Source: Halovulum sp039180525
GTDB taxonomy: Bacteria; Pseudomonadota; Alphaproteobacteria; Rhodobacterales; Rhodobacteraceae
Reading direction: 5' to 3'
Length of the DNA stretch: 64,000 bases
NCBI GenBank assembly: GCA_039180525.1
Contig: JBCDDF010000010.1
Span: 1-64,000 of the forward strand
The position numbers were made by a program, and so were the translations under genes. This document shows, one piece after another, positions 1-8,296 of the stretch; position 1 is the stretch's first letter, and every line of letters begins with the position of its first letter. The notes beneath the pieces are model-generated. The model was not told the origin of the DNA, made no database searches, and saw only the letters and a list, made by a program, of their open reading frames with translations.

Positions 1-118
1 CGCCGCCGCGTGCCGCTTTCTCTTCGCCATCTTATCCGTCTCCTTCTCGAAGACCAAGATGACCTCAGATCGTAGCTTCCGTCAGTGCCCAGTTTCCAGA
101 GAGCACCTCAGACTGAGC
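1..118 (-). mobile_element. End of an inserted IS element (partial, left edge)
   Basis: Read on the minus strand, the IS5-type transposase homology next door stops abruptly at about 119-121 and unrelated sequence follows to the window edge. That sequence holds a good ribosome-binding site (GAAGGAG) followed by an ATG at 28-30 that starts a protein beginning MAKRKRHAAA and leaves the window. Basic starts of this kind are common in small IS3-type OrfA proteins. This looks like the promoter end of a second IS inserted into the older IS5 gene. The family is a guess, because only ten codons are visible. Confidence 0.45.
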
Positions 119-558
119 AATTCGGTTACGCTGTTTGTATCGGCCTTTGTTGTGTTTGATGGTAGTCTTGCGCTACTTCCGGCCCGGGATACACGCGCGT
201 ATTCCTTTATCTCTCAACGCCTCTCTGAACCAGTCAGCGTCATAGCCACGATCCGCCAGCAGCCAGTCAGCCCTTTGCAGATCAGCGCTGGTTGTGCCGA
301 AAACACAGAGCCAACCTGGTAAAACGTAAAACACGTCCTCGCAAGCGCACCGCTTGGGACGTCCATTGCAGCGGTTGTGGATCGTCGTGTGGGGGTCGTA
401 ATCTGCAGGGCAATCGCGGCAGCGCGCACCGGTCTTCAACATATGCAGGATGCCGGAGACAACCCGCCGATCATCGACCCGCCGCGCCCCGTTCCGCCCA
501 TTCGGAAGATGCGGCTGGTCCGACGCCCACTCACATCGCTTAGCCAATAGAGGCTCAT
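119..558 (-). pseudogene. IS5-family (IS427-like) transposase remnant
   Basis: The minus strand carries recognisable pieces of an IS427-group IS5 transposase in broken order. The N-terminal start (MSLYWLSD) is at 556-558. RVDDRRVVSGI follows in a shifted frame, then WLLADRGYDADWFREAL and GIRACIPGRK. An in-frame TAG at 173-175 stands where the family normally has Ser, and reading through it gives RKTTIKHNKGRYKQRNRI before homology ends. Between the N-terminal part and the ADRGYDADW motif roughly 80-90 expected codons are missing. The gene therefore has a frameshift, an internal deletion, a nonsense codon and an IS insertion, and it cannot be functional. Confidence 0.8.
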
Positions 559-843
559 CACCCTCTCACTTGTCGCCCCCGCTCAGCGCAAGTGAACCGG
601 GCAAAAGACCTCAAAGAGAATTCGCTGAATAATTACAGAGCCTAGATTGGCAGCCCAAAATGGGAGTAATAGCGCCCAATAGATCAATGTATAAGATAGA
701 AGACATTACTTGTTGACGAAGGCAAAATATTTTCCAGGTTATAGACTGAAACAAACCGCCATAAACATAAATTGATCGTCTGTTTTCATACGCAGTCTGA
801 CTATATTGATTACGATAGCCGTGGCATCTATTTTCAATCGCTA

Positions 844-3204
844 CTAGTTTGTTTCTTCCGCTCGGCGTGCAAGCGACCGTTCGAATGCGGTCCGTGCCGT
901 CGCCGACGCTTCAAGCACCGCACGCGCGCGGCTGAGCGTGCCCGCATCCGCCACCTGAGCGTGCCCGTCATGATTCTCAGACTTGCGCACTGAAACGCCA
1001 GGTGTCTGAGCTCCAACCGAAATCGCGTAATCCGTCAATTCGGGGAACGTGTTATCTGAAACCTTTACCACCGCATCCCAAGTGCCGGCTAGCAACGCAA
1101 GTTTGTTCCGCGTCGCATCGGTGGGGTCAAGCTGACGAACCGCATCGAAAGCCGCCTCGATCGCGCCAGCGCTGCGATGAGCTTCGGCGCGCAAACGTCG
1201 TGCCTCGGCACTTTCCAGTCCTTGCAGTTTTTCCAGGGCGCCGGCGTGATCGCCGCGCATATGCCGTGCTTGTGCAAGCAGGACCCGCGCGTCGGCATTC
1301 AGCAGGCCATCACCTTGGGTATTGAATATTGCCTCCACGGCATTTGGCAATCCGGCATCCAACAGCCGCACGGCGATATCCTGCCGCAGCATAGCGTCGC
1401 CCAACGTAAGCAGATGATCGCTTTCCAGGACCGATCGCACGAATTCCTCCGGAGCAATCTGAACCGATGACAAGTCACGCAAGATATCCTGTCCCAGCGC
1501 AACCGCGCGATCCGCGTGTTCCGGTACCATCGCCTCCAGCGCGCGCAGTTCCGCCAACGCGTCCCGCGGTCGACCTTGCGCTGCCGTGACCCGCGCCGAC
1601 ACCAATCGCAAGGCGAAGCCCGCTTGGGTTTGCACCGGAGACGCCTCGGAAACGGCATCCATCGCTGCGCTGAGATTTTCGGTGATCGGCGCGCCCGACT
1701 GTAGTACCGCCTCCGCATGTGCCAACAACAGTTCAGGGTCTGCCGGACCAGACAGATCAAGCGCCGGGGCGCTGATCTCCGCGGCGCGCTCTGGACGCGC
1801 CTCCGAAATCAGGGTGTTTGAGCGAGCCGCTCGCTCGGCGGCATCCATGGCCCCCGGTGTGCGATCAAGGACATCGAGCGTCCGGCGCGCGGCATCGGCG
1901 TTTCCCGCAACCAAAGCGATACTAGCGAGGCGGGATCCCAACAACCGTCGCAGCCGTGGCGGCAGCGATTCGAGCGCATCCGAAATCTCTTGTTTGTCGG
2001 CCTCGTCGGCGGGATAGGCCTCCATTTCCGCAAGGATCCGCCACAGCCGCGCTGCGCCGGGGCAATTGGCGGCCGTGCCAAGCGGCGGGCCTGCGACACC
2101 ACTTCCGCTCTCGACCAAAGAGGCAAGCTGTCGCAGCAGATCGCGATGCGGCGTGGTTTCCGGGGCAAGGTTCAGCACCGCGCGGCTTTCCCGACCGAAG
2201 CCCAGCCCCATATACACGCGCACCAAAGCCGCGGCCCCTTCCGCGCTCACCGAACCGTCTTCCGTCAGAAGCGCAAGCCGGGCCTGCGCGATGGACGCAC
2301 CCGGATCGGATGGCGCATCGACCTTGGGCAGGAAGTCAAATGCCATCGGAGGCGGACAGTGCTCCTTTGCTTCCGGTTCGGCTGTCTTTTGCAAGACCAA
2401 ACCGCCACGGACCGTCAGATGGTCGCGTGCGGCAAGGGCCGACAATGTGGCAGGGCCCGTCCGTGCGGGCGGCGCGGGCGCGCCGGTGTCGCGGCTTGGC
2501 GGCAGGCTGCCGGCGGTCGCCGGCGCGGGCGGCACCGCTACGAGTTCGTCCGCGCTGTCCTCGATGGAGGGTGCAAAGCTCAAAATCCCCTCCTCCGCGG
2601 CCTGGTTGAGCTGCCGTATCAGCGCCTCACGGGCGGCCAGCACCGGGTCTGACGCAGGTTCCGCGGCCGTCACAGGGGTCTCCGGCACCGGGTCGGCAGG
2701 CGCATCGGGCGCCGGCGGGGCGTCGGCAAGCGCTGCCGGCTTGCGTGACCCCGACGTGTCCGGCGGCAGTTCCGCCTCCGGCGGACCGATGCCTTGCAGT
2801 CGCGTGGGGCTTTGCGCCACTTGTCCACCATCGGCATCCAGCCGGCGCACATCCAAAGCCAGGTAAAGACTGCCGAGCCTGGTTACGGAGACATCGCAGT
2901 CGCAACCCAGTTCAAGGGTAAGAACGGTGCCGTTTCCGCCGGGCGCTTGCGATACTGCGCGGATCCGGTCGCGCGGCATACGGTCAAACACGCCCTCTAG
3001 CCGATAACTTCGGGTGGCGCCAGCGATGCGCAGCGCGGCACGGCGCCCTTCGCGCCCCAGCGTCCAGGTATCGCCCTGTTCAACCGGGAGCACGAGCCTC
3101 GAATACTCGGGGTGCTCGATCGCTCGGATCGGCTCGGCCGCGGCCGCCGCGAAGGGCATCACCATTAGCACAATGATCGACATCAGGCATGCCAACAGCC
3201 TCAT
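844..3204 (-). CDS. Large secreted repeat (TPR-like) protein of the flagellar motor locus
   Basis: 786 residues. Residues 1-22 form a signal peptide (MRLLACLMSIIVLMVMPFA then AAAAAE). A beta-rich N-terminal domain with a DCDV motif ends near residue 125. A low-complexity Pro/Ala-rich linker spans about 125-260, and the rest is Ala/Leu/Glu-rich helical sequence resembling degenerate TPR/Sel1-type repeats. The start overlaps the motA stop by 4 nt (ATGA), so the two are probably translationally coupled. A role in stator or flagellar assembly in the periplasm is inferred from this coupling only. I do not recognise a named family. It could be a Rhodobacterales-specific motor accessory protein. Confidence 0.7.
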   Translation of the reverse strand: MRLLACLMSIIVLMVMPFAAAAAEPIRAIEHPEYSRLVLPVEQGDTWTLGREGRRAALRIAGATRSYRLEGVFDRMPRDRIRAVSQAPGGNGTVLTLELGCDCDVSVTRLGSLYLALDVRRLDADGGQVAQSPTRLQGIGPPEAELPPDTSGSRKPAALADAPPAPDAPADPVPETPVTAAEPASDPVLAAREALIRQLNQAAEEGILSFAPSIEDSADELVAVPPAPATAGSLPPSRDTGAPAPPARTGPATLSALAARDHLTVRGGLVLQKTAEPEAKEHCPPPMAFDFLPKVDAPSDPGASIAQARLALLTEDGSVSAEGAAALVRVYMGLGFGRESRAVLNLAPETTPHRDLLRQLASLVESGSGVAGPPLGTAANCPGAARLWRILAEMEAYPADEADKQEISDALESLPPRLRRLLGSRLASIALVAGNADAARRTLDVLDRTPGAMDAAERAARSNTLISEARPERAAEISAPALDLSGPADPELLLAHAEAVLQSGAPITENLSAAMDAVSEASPVQTQAGFALRLVSARVTAAQGRPRDALAELRALEAMVPEHADRAVALGQDILRDLSSVQIAPEEFVRSVLESDHLLTLGDAMLRQDIAVRLLDAGLPNAVEAIFNTQGDGLLNADARVLLAQARHMRGDHAGALEKLQGLESAEARRLRAEAHRSAGAIEAAFDAVRQLDPTDATRNKLALLAGTWDAVVKVSDNTFPELTDYAISVGAQTPGVSVRKSENHDGHAQVADAGTLSRARAVLEASATARTAFERSLARRAEETN

Positions 3205-4073
3205 GCCGCGGCCTCCTGCTTGCCGGAGCGCAACGCCTCGTCGAGATCGTTGAAGCTGGGCCGGAACTGATGCGGGGTGTTTTGCCGTCCGACCTCGACA
3301 CAGATGTTGGGCGGATGGCGATGAAGGTTCGCCACCATCACTTCGCGGATCAGGGCGTAGAAATGCTGGTCGTCATGCACCACCGACCCGACCTTTGTCG
3401 CAAACGGCCCGACGATGCCATAAGCGAGGAAGACCCCGAGAAACGTTCCGACTAGGGCACCGCCGATCAACTTGCCAAGGATCTCCGGTGGCTGATCGAT
3501 CGAACCCATGGTCTTGATGACCCCCAGAACCGCCGCAACGATCCCAAGTGCTGGCAGACCGTCAGCCATGCTTTGGAGTGCATGGCTGGAGTGTTCCGCA
3601 TGGATATTGTTAGCCTCGATGCGCTTGTTCAGCACCTCTTCGACCTGGTGCGGATCGTCGTAGTTCATCGCCGCCGCGCGCATGGTGTCGCAGATCAGAT
3701 CGACCGCCTCATGGTCGGCGGCGATCTTGGGAAACTGATTGAACAGATCCGATTCGCCAGGGCTTTCGATATGTGTCTCGACCTCCAGCGGGTTTTGCCG
3801 GCTGAGCCGGATGAGGCTGTACATCAAGACCAGGATGTCCTGATAGTCCTGCGCAACCCAATGCGGCCCCTTAAATACCTTGCCGATATCTGCCAGGGTC
3901 TGTTTCACCCCCGCGGCGCTGTTGGCGATCACGAATGCGCCCACCGCGGCGCCGCCAATGATGATCATTTCATAGATGATGGCGCTGAGGATGATCGAGA
4001 ACTTGCCGCCGGCGGCCGCGTAGCCGCCGAACACCATCACAAAAACGATCACGATACCGATCGCGCCGAACAT
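3201..4073 (-). CDS. motA: Flagellar motor stator protein MotA
   Basis: 290 residues, the usual MotA length. It is the proton-channel subunit of the flagellar stator in the inner membrane. Two N-terminal membrane segments (about 1-20 and 30-52) are followed by the cytoplasmic loop that contacts FliG, with a charged stretch around LSRQNPLEVETHIE. Two C-terminal membrane segments follow. The functionally important prolines are present in LPALGIVAAVLG and GIVGPFA. The gene sits 55 bp downstream of the MotE-like gene and overlaps the next gene by 4 nt. No motB is present in this window, so its partner must be encoded elsewhere. Confidence 0.95.
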   Translation of the reverse strand: MFGAIGIVIVFVMVFGGYAAAGGKFSIILSAIIYEMIIIGGAAVGAFVIANSAAGVKQTLADIGKVFKGPHWVAQDYQDILVLMYSLIRLSRQNPLEVETHIESPGESDLFNQFPKIAADHEAVDLICDTMRAAAMNYDDPHQVEEVLNKRIEANNIHAEHSSHALQSMADGLPALGIVAAVLGVIKTMGSIDQPPEILGKLIGGALVGTFLGVFLAYGIVGPFATKVGSVVHDDQHFYALIREVMVANLHRHPPNICVEVGRQNTPHQFRPSFNDLDEALRSGKQEAAA

Positions 4074-4128
4074 AGCTCATCCCCTCTCAATTCGCGCCAA
4101 GCCCTACCGCCTGGGCTTTAAGAAACCC

Positions 4129-4704
4129 TCAATTCGCCGGCGCTGGCCCGCCGGCGTTCATGTTTCGTGCCGCGAGTATGACGCTGACCGCATAGGCTTT
4201 TTCCGCCTCCATCAGGGTCAGGATTTCCGCGGCCGAGGTTGCGTTCATGCGCGCCAGAATGCCGGCGGCGAACGTCGGTTCCATGGATTCAAAGATCCCG
4301 ACAGCGCGTTTGGGTTTGACGTTCTCGTAGATCGCGGTCAGCTGCGCGAGATCTCGTTCCGCCGCGCCATCCGCGCGCGCTATGGTCGCTGACAACCGCT
4401 CCTCCGCGGCGACGAGAGCGGCCTGTTTTTCCTCGAATTCGGCTTCGGCCAATTGCAGCAGCGCTAAGCGTTCGGCCAGTTCCGCCTCGCGGCGGTCCAG
4501 TTCTTCGCCCCGCTCACGCACCGCTTTCAGCACCACATCCGCCGGCTCCCCACAGCCGCCGCCCACGGCTTCCGCGGGATTGGCGGCGAGCTGTTGTGCG
4601 GCAGCCGGTGCCGCGTCCATCAGCCGAAGCCCGGCTGAACCCAGAAAGCAGGCTGTCAGAATCGCCAACGCGCCGCCAGGCGTCTGAGGGATACGTATGC
4701 TCAT
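4129..4704 (-). CDS. MotE-like protein (MgtE-N-type domain)
   Basis: 191 residues. An N-terminal hydrophobic segment (about 10-30, signal peptide or anchor) precedes an acidic coiled coil at about 62-110. A helical domain at 115-180 reads IYENVKPKRAVGIFESM and AAEILTLMEAEKAYAVSVI, the pattern of the MgtE intracellular N domain seen in MotE. In rhizobia MotE is a periplasmic chaperone that aids the motility protein MotC. Overlap of its ATG with the upstream stop (ATGA) and the adjacent motA support a motor-assembly role. It could instead be one of the other flagellar-locus MgtE-N proteins. Confidence 0.75.
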   Translation of the reverse strand: MSIRIPQTPGGALAILTACFLGSAGLRLMDAAPAAAQQLAANPAEAVGGGCGEPADVVLKAVRERGEELDRREAELAERLALLQLAEAEFEEKQAALVAAEERLSATIARADGAAERDLAQLTAIYENVKPKRAVGIFESMEPTFAAGILARMNATSAAEILTLMEAEKAYAVSVILAARNMNAGGPAPAN

Positions 4705-5120
4705 CGTGCACCGCCTTCCGCGATGCGGCGCAGGGCGGTCACGATCTCCCGTTGCGGTTCCCGCGCGGGTGCGGACGCGGCCACTTCCGGCTCGGCGGGC
4801 GCCTCCGGTTCGGCGCGTGGGACAGGCGTGTCCGACTTGGGAGAATCGTGGAGCGTGGATAACAGCAGTTCCAACCGCCCGGCGGCGATCTCCGCCCGCG
4901 CGGTCAGTTCCGACAATTCCTTTGAAATGTCGCGCGTCGAAGCCTTGGTGTCGGCCAAGGACGCCTTGGTCTGCTCCACCCGTTCCGACAGTCCGGCGAT
5001 GGCACCGCCCAGCCCCTTATCCATATTGCGCAACGCCCGCAGCCGCCGCGCCAGGACCCAGCAATAGAGCGCGGCGGTCAGCGCGCCAGCAATCAGCAGT
5101 CCATCGGCGATCAATTCCAT
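4701..5120 (-). CDS. Membrane-anchored coiled-coil protein of the fliL-motA operon
   Basis: 139 residues with one N-terminal membrane segment (about 4-24, LIADGLLIAGALTAALY), a basic patch RRLRALR, then a predicted coiled coil to about residue 90 (repeats of VEQTKASLADTKAST type). An acidic Pro/Ala-rich linker (95-120) and a short helical tail IVTALRRIAEGG follow. It sits 12 bp after fliL and overlaps the MotE-like gene by 4 nt. I do not recognise a named family. Topology and position suggest a small accessory protein of the stator or basal body facing the cytoplasm. Confidence 0.7.
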   Translation of the reverse strand: MELIADGLLIAGALTAALYCWVLARRLRALRNMDKGLGGAIAGLSERVEQTKASLADTKASTRDISKELSELTARAEIAAGRLELLLSTLHDSPKSDTPVPRAEPEAPAEPEVAASAPAREPQREIVTALRRIAEGGAR

Positions 5121-5132
5121 TGTCAGGTCCCC

Positions 5133-5609
5133 TTAAGTCAGAATGAATTCCGCGATCAGAAGATCGCGGACATGGCCATCGCCGACGATGATCTGCAGGC
5201 GCCGCAACATCTGAGCCCGCAGCAGCGTCAACGAGGCGGGATCCTCAAGCTCGGTCTCATCGACCGCGCGCAGGTAGTTGTTCAGCACATCCATGATGCG
5301 TGGCATCAGATCACCCACCACCACCTCAGAGCCCGGCTCGACCTCCAGCTGGGCGGTGAATTTCAACGTCGCCGCCCGCGCATCCGGGCCCAGCGTGACA
5401 ATCAGCGGTTCAAGTGGGACGAACGCGAAGTTCTTTTCCGCCGCTTTCGGCGCATCCCCGCCCTTCAAAAGCGAATCGGTCAGCCCGGTATATGTGGCGA
5501 AAAAGCCGGCGCCACCCATCACGATCGCACCCACCAGGCCGACAAGGATGCCTTTCAGGCTGCCCTTTTTCGGCTTTTCCTCGGCTTGTTCCACCGCTGC
5601 ATCTGCCAT
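5133..5609 (-). CDS. fliL: Flagellar basal body-associated protein FliL
   Basis: 158 residues from the chosen ATG. FliL is a single-pass inner-membrane protein that associates with the stator and affects torque and swarming. There is a short charged cytoplasmic tail (KPKKGSLKG), one membrane helix at about 20-40 (GILVGLVGAIVMGGAGFF), and a periplasmic domain with the FliL signature FVPLEPLIVTL and the C-terminal helix LRRLQIIVGDGHVRDLLIAEF. ATG at 5609 is preferred because AAGGA lies 6 nt upstream. An in-frame GTG at 5624 would add five residues but lacks a site. First gene of the leftward motor operon. Confidence 0.95.
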   Translation of the reverse strand: MADAAVEQAEEKPKKGSLKGILVGLVGAIVMGGAGFFATYTGLTDSLLKGGDAPKAAEKNFAFVPLEPLIVTLGPDARAATLKFTAQLEVEPGSEVVVGDLMPRIMDVLNNYLRAVDETELEDPASLTLLRAQMLRRLQIIVGDGHVRDLLIAEFILT

Positions 5610-5662
5610 GGGGAATCCTTCCACCTCACAATTTCCGCAGCGCCGGTATTAGCCGTGCCTGG

Positions 5663-5677
5663 CTAACCAATTCTTAA
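5663..5677. promoter_or_regulatory. CtrA-like box between fliL and fliF
   Basis: CTAA-N7-TTAA (CTAACCAATTCTTAA) matches seven of eight positions of the alphaproteobacterial CtrA consensus TTAA-N7-TTAA. It lies in the 124-bp divergent gap between fliL and fliF. CtrA controls flagellar genes in many Rhodobacterales. The match is by eye, and short AT-rich words can arise by chance. Confidence 0.45.
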
Positions 5678-5733
5678 ATCCAAACAGCCCATAAGGCGGT
5701 GGTGGCCGGGCCCAGAAAGGGGCTGGCGGAGAT

Positions 5734-7311
5734 ATGAGGCTGGGCATGAATCAGGCACTCGCGGCATGGGGCGCGTTGGACGGGCGGCGGCGATTCGTGG
5801 TTGCAATCTCCATAGCCGCGGCGGTTCTGTGCATGGGCTTGATCTGGCGCCTATCGACTCAGCAAGACATGGCGCTGCTGTATGCGGGGCTCGAGCCTGC
5901 GACGGCCGGCGAGGTGATTGCAGCGTTGGAGGCGCGAGCCGTGCCTTTCGAAGTGCGGGGCGGCGCGATCTATGTTGCCAGCGACCAGCGCGACGGAACC
6001 CGGCTGGCGCTTGCGGCGGAGGGGCTGCCGGCAACCGGTGGTGTGGGCTATGAGTTGCTGGATACGATGACCGGCTTCGGCACGACCTCGCAAATGTTCG
6101 ATGCCGCGTATTGGCGCGCGAAAGAGGGCGAATTGGCGCGTACCGTGCTGGCCAGCCGCAACATCCGGTCGGCCCGGGTGCATATCGCGACGCCGCCGCG
6201 GCAGGCGTTTTCGCGCAACACCGCGCTCAGCGCCTCTGTGACGGTGACGCCGGCGCGCGGGCGTGTGGCCACGGATCAGGCGCAGGCGATCCGGTACATG
6301 GTCGCCTCGGCCGTCTCGGGCCTCGCGCCTGAGGATGTGACCGTGATCGACAGCGTAAACGGTGTGCTGCTGGAGGGCGGCGCGACGGAGCCCGGCACGG
6401 ATGCCGCGACCTTGGACGATCGCGCTGCACAGATGAAGGCTAACCTGGAGCGGCTGCTGGCCGCGCGCGTGGGCGCCGGGAAGGCGCTGGTCGAACTGCA
6501 TATCGACGCCGACATGGACTCGCAGCGCATCACCGAGCGGGTGATCGACCCCGCCAGCCGGGTCGCGATCAGCACCGATCTGGAAGAAACGACCGAACAG
6601 TCCAGCGGCAGTGGCGGCGGCAATGTCACCGTGGCCAGCAATCTGCCCGCCGGCGACGCCGAAGCGACCGGCGAAAGCTCCAATAGCAATCGGTCCGAAA
6701 CGCGTGAGCGGCAGAACTACGAGGTGTCAGAGACCCGGCGCGAGCGGGTGATCCAGCCGGGGCAGATCCGGCGCATCACGGTCGCTGTCATGCTGGACGG
6801 GATCACCGAAACCGCCGCCGATGGTACGCGGACCTGGCAGCCGCGATCCGAGGAGGAGATGGAACAGTTGCGCGCATTGGTCGAAAGTGCCATCGGGTTC
6901 GATCCGGCGCGCGGCGACCGCGTCACGTTACAAAGCCTGGAATTTCCCGCCGCCGACACGGCCGGGACGGAGGCGGTGGCGGGTGGTTTCGCCTTGCCGG
7001 GCGGCAATATCGTCAGCCTGATCCAAACGGTCTTTCTGGGCCTGGTGGCACTTGCGTTGGGCTTTTTCGTGGTTCGACCGCTGTTATCGCGCCCGCCATT
7101 GCTGCCCGAACCAGAAATCCTGGCGGGCAGCGCCGATCTGACCGCGGCACCAAGCGAAGTGACACTGGACACCGAGACGGCGGCGCTGGAGCAGGTCGAC
7201 CAAAACAAGCTGCGCAATCTGCGCGAGCTCGTGGTCGACCGGCGCGAGGATTCCGCAGACGTACTGCGGCGCTGGATTGAATCGCCAGAACAGGCGGAAG
7301 GAGTGGGTTGA
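5734..7311 (+). CDS. fliF: Flagellar MS-ring protein FliF
   Basis: 525 residues, close to the family length. FliF forms the MS ring in the inner membrane that nucleates the basal body and type III export gate. Membrane segments lie at about 21-43 and 430-450. The ring-building motifs follow in order: LYAGLEPATAGEVIAALE, then GVGYELLDTMTGFGTTSQMF, then ELARTVLASRNIRSARVHIA. A Ser/Gly/Asn-rich loop (about 285-330) precedes the second ring domain. The cytoplasmic tail ends RRWIESPE, the FliG-binding type of terminus. Start taken at 5734 with GGAG just upstream; an in-frame ATG at 5746 is possible. First gene of the rightward fli operon. Confidence 0.95.
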   Translation: MRLGMNQALAAWGALDGRRRFVVAISIAAAVLCMGLIWRLSTQQDMALLYAGLEPATAGEVIAALEARAVPFEVRGGAIYVASDQRDGTRLALAAEGLPATGGVGYELLDTMTGFGTTSQMFDAAYWRAKEGELARTVLASRNIRSARVHIATPPRQAFSRNTALSASVTVTPARGRVATDQAQAIRYMVASAVSGLAPEDVTVIDSVNGVLLEGGATEPGTDAATLDDRAAQMKANLERLLAARVGAGKALVELHIDADMDSQRITERVIDPASRVAISTDLEETTEQSSGSGGGNVTVASNLPAGDAEATGESSNSNRSETRERQNYEVSETRRERVIQPGQIRRITVAVMLDGITETAADGTRTWQPRSEEEMEQLRALVESAIGFDPARGDRVTLQSLEFPAADTAGTEAVAGGFALPGGNIVSLIQTVFLGLVALALGFFVVRPLLSRPPLLPEPEILAGSADLTAAPSEVTLDTETAALEQVDQNKLRNLRELVVDRREDSADVLRRWIESPEQAEGVG

Positions 7312-7931
7312 TGGGTTTCGCGCTGACATTGGAAGAATTCACCCCCTTGGACCACCCGGCCGCGGCACAGGCCGCCCGTCGCGACGCGATTGCCGAGGCT
7401 TGGAACGAGGGCCATGCCGCCGGGGCCCAGGCGGGTACCGAAGCTTCTGCCAAGGCGCATGCCGATGCCCAGGATCGGCTGCGCGCAGAATGGATCGAGG
7501 TGTTGCGCGACCTGGCACAGGACCGGCAGGAGGCGCAGGCAAGTGTGTTGCGCGGGATCGCACCCTTCGTTCAGACGGTGATCGCGGGCTTGGCACCCCG
7601 GCTTGCCGAAGAGGGTCTGAAGGATCTGGTTTCCGATGCGCTGGCCGATGCGCTACGCGACCGACCCGAACCGGTGCCGGTGCTGCGCTGCGCGCCGGAA
7701 ATGGCCGCGGCGCTGGAACCAGCGCTGGCGGAGTTCGACGGCCGCTATCGGCTTGACCCCGATCCGCGCCTGACCCCGCAAGAGGCGGAGTTGCACTGGG
7801 AAGACGGGTTCGACGCGCTCGATCCCGGGGCGATCCTCCGTGCGGCGGAGGCGCATCTGACGGCGGCGCTCGCCGGTGTCGAACAGGATTTGGACGCAAC
7901 ACATACGGAGACCCGCGCCGATGTCGGATGA
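7311..7931 (+). CDS. fliH: Flagellar assembly protein FliH-like
   Basis: 206 residues. FliH-type proteins bind the export ATPase FliI and tie it to the C ring. The sequence is an Ala/Glu/Gln-rich helical N-terminus with the AEAWNEGHAAGAQAGTEA repeat pattern typical of FliH. A region with EMAAALEPALAEF and a C-terminal EAELHWEDGFDALDPGAI follow, resembling the FliH/YscL C-terminal domain. The ATG overlaps the fliF stop by 1 nt (TGATG) and follows GGAAGGAG. A TTG three bases upstream is less likely. Family assignment rests on position and the GxxxG-like N-terminus; sequence conservation is weak, as usual for FliH. Confidence 0.75.
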   Translation: MGFALTLEEFTPLDHPAAAQAARRDAIAEAWNEGHAAGAQAGTEASAKAHADAQDRLRAEWIEVLRDLAQDRQEAQASVLRGIAPFVQTVIAGLAPRLAEEGLKDLVSDALADALRDRPEPVPVLRCAPEMAAALEPALAEFDGRYRLDPDPRLTPQEAELHWEDGFDALDPGAILRAAEAHLTAALAGVEQDLDATHTETRADVG

Positions 7932-8295
7932 CACCGCCCCCGAAGCCCAGGAAAACCCCGGCGATACGCAAACGCCCATCGCCGGCAGCCTTCCACCCAC
8001 GCCGATCGTGGAAACCGAGGCGCCGGCCACCGGCTCCGGCCGCCGCGAAGCCGCTTTCATGGGAGTGCCGATCGAAGTGATGGTCTCGGTCGGCAAGGCG
8101 CGCCCGCTGGTTGCCGACCTGGTGCGCCTGCGCCGCGACAGCGTGGTCACGCTGAATAGCAAGATCGACGACCCGGTGGAGCTTTATGTTGGCGAACGCC
8201 TGATCGCCCGCGGCGAGTTGCAGGAGATGGATGACGGCACCGGCCGGCTGGGCGTGCGGCTGACGGAAGTCGCCGACCTTTCCAAGGGGGTCTGA
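7921..8295 (+). CDS. fliN: Flagellar motor switch protein FliN
   Basis: 124 residues from the ATG at 7921, which overlaps the fliH end by 11 nt. FliN forms the lower C ring and docks export substrates and CheY. A disordered acidic N-terminus (about 1-42) precedes one SpoA/SpcA-type domain: MGVPIEVMVSVGKARPLVAD, then LRRDSVVTLNSKIDDPVELY, then LIARGELQEMDDGTGRLGVRLTEV. These match the FliN beta-barrel pattern (GxxxxLxxLxxGxVIxLxxxxxxPVxLxVxxxxxAxGExV). Usual FliN length is 110-140 residues. Confidence 0.92.
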   Translation: MSDDTAPEAQENPGDTQTPIAGSLPPTPIVETEAPATGSGRREAAFMGVPIEVMVSVGKARPLVADLVRLRRDSVVTLNSKIDDPVELYVGERLIARGELQEMDDGTGRLGVRLTEVADLSKGV

Positions 8296-8296
8296 G

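Noticed and set aside
713..744. A TTGACG ... TTATAG-like promoter in the AT-rich gap before the flagellar genes
   Set aside because: Spacing between the boxes is about 20 bp and no rightward gene follows it.
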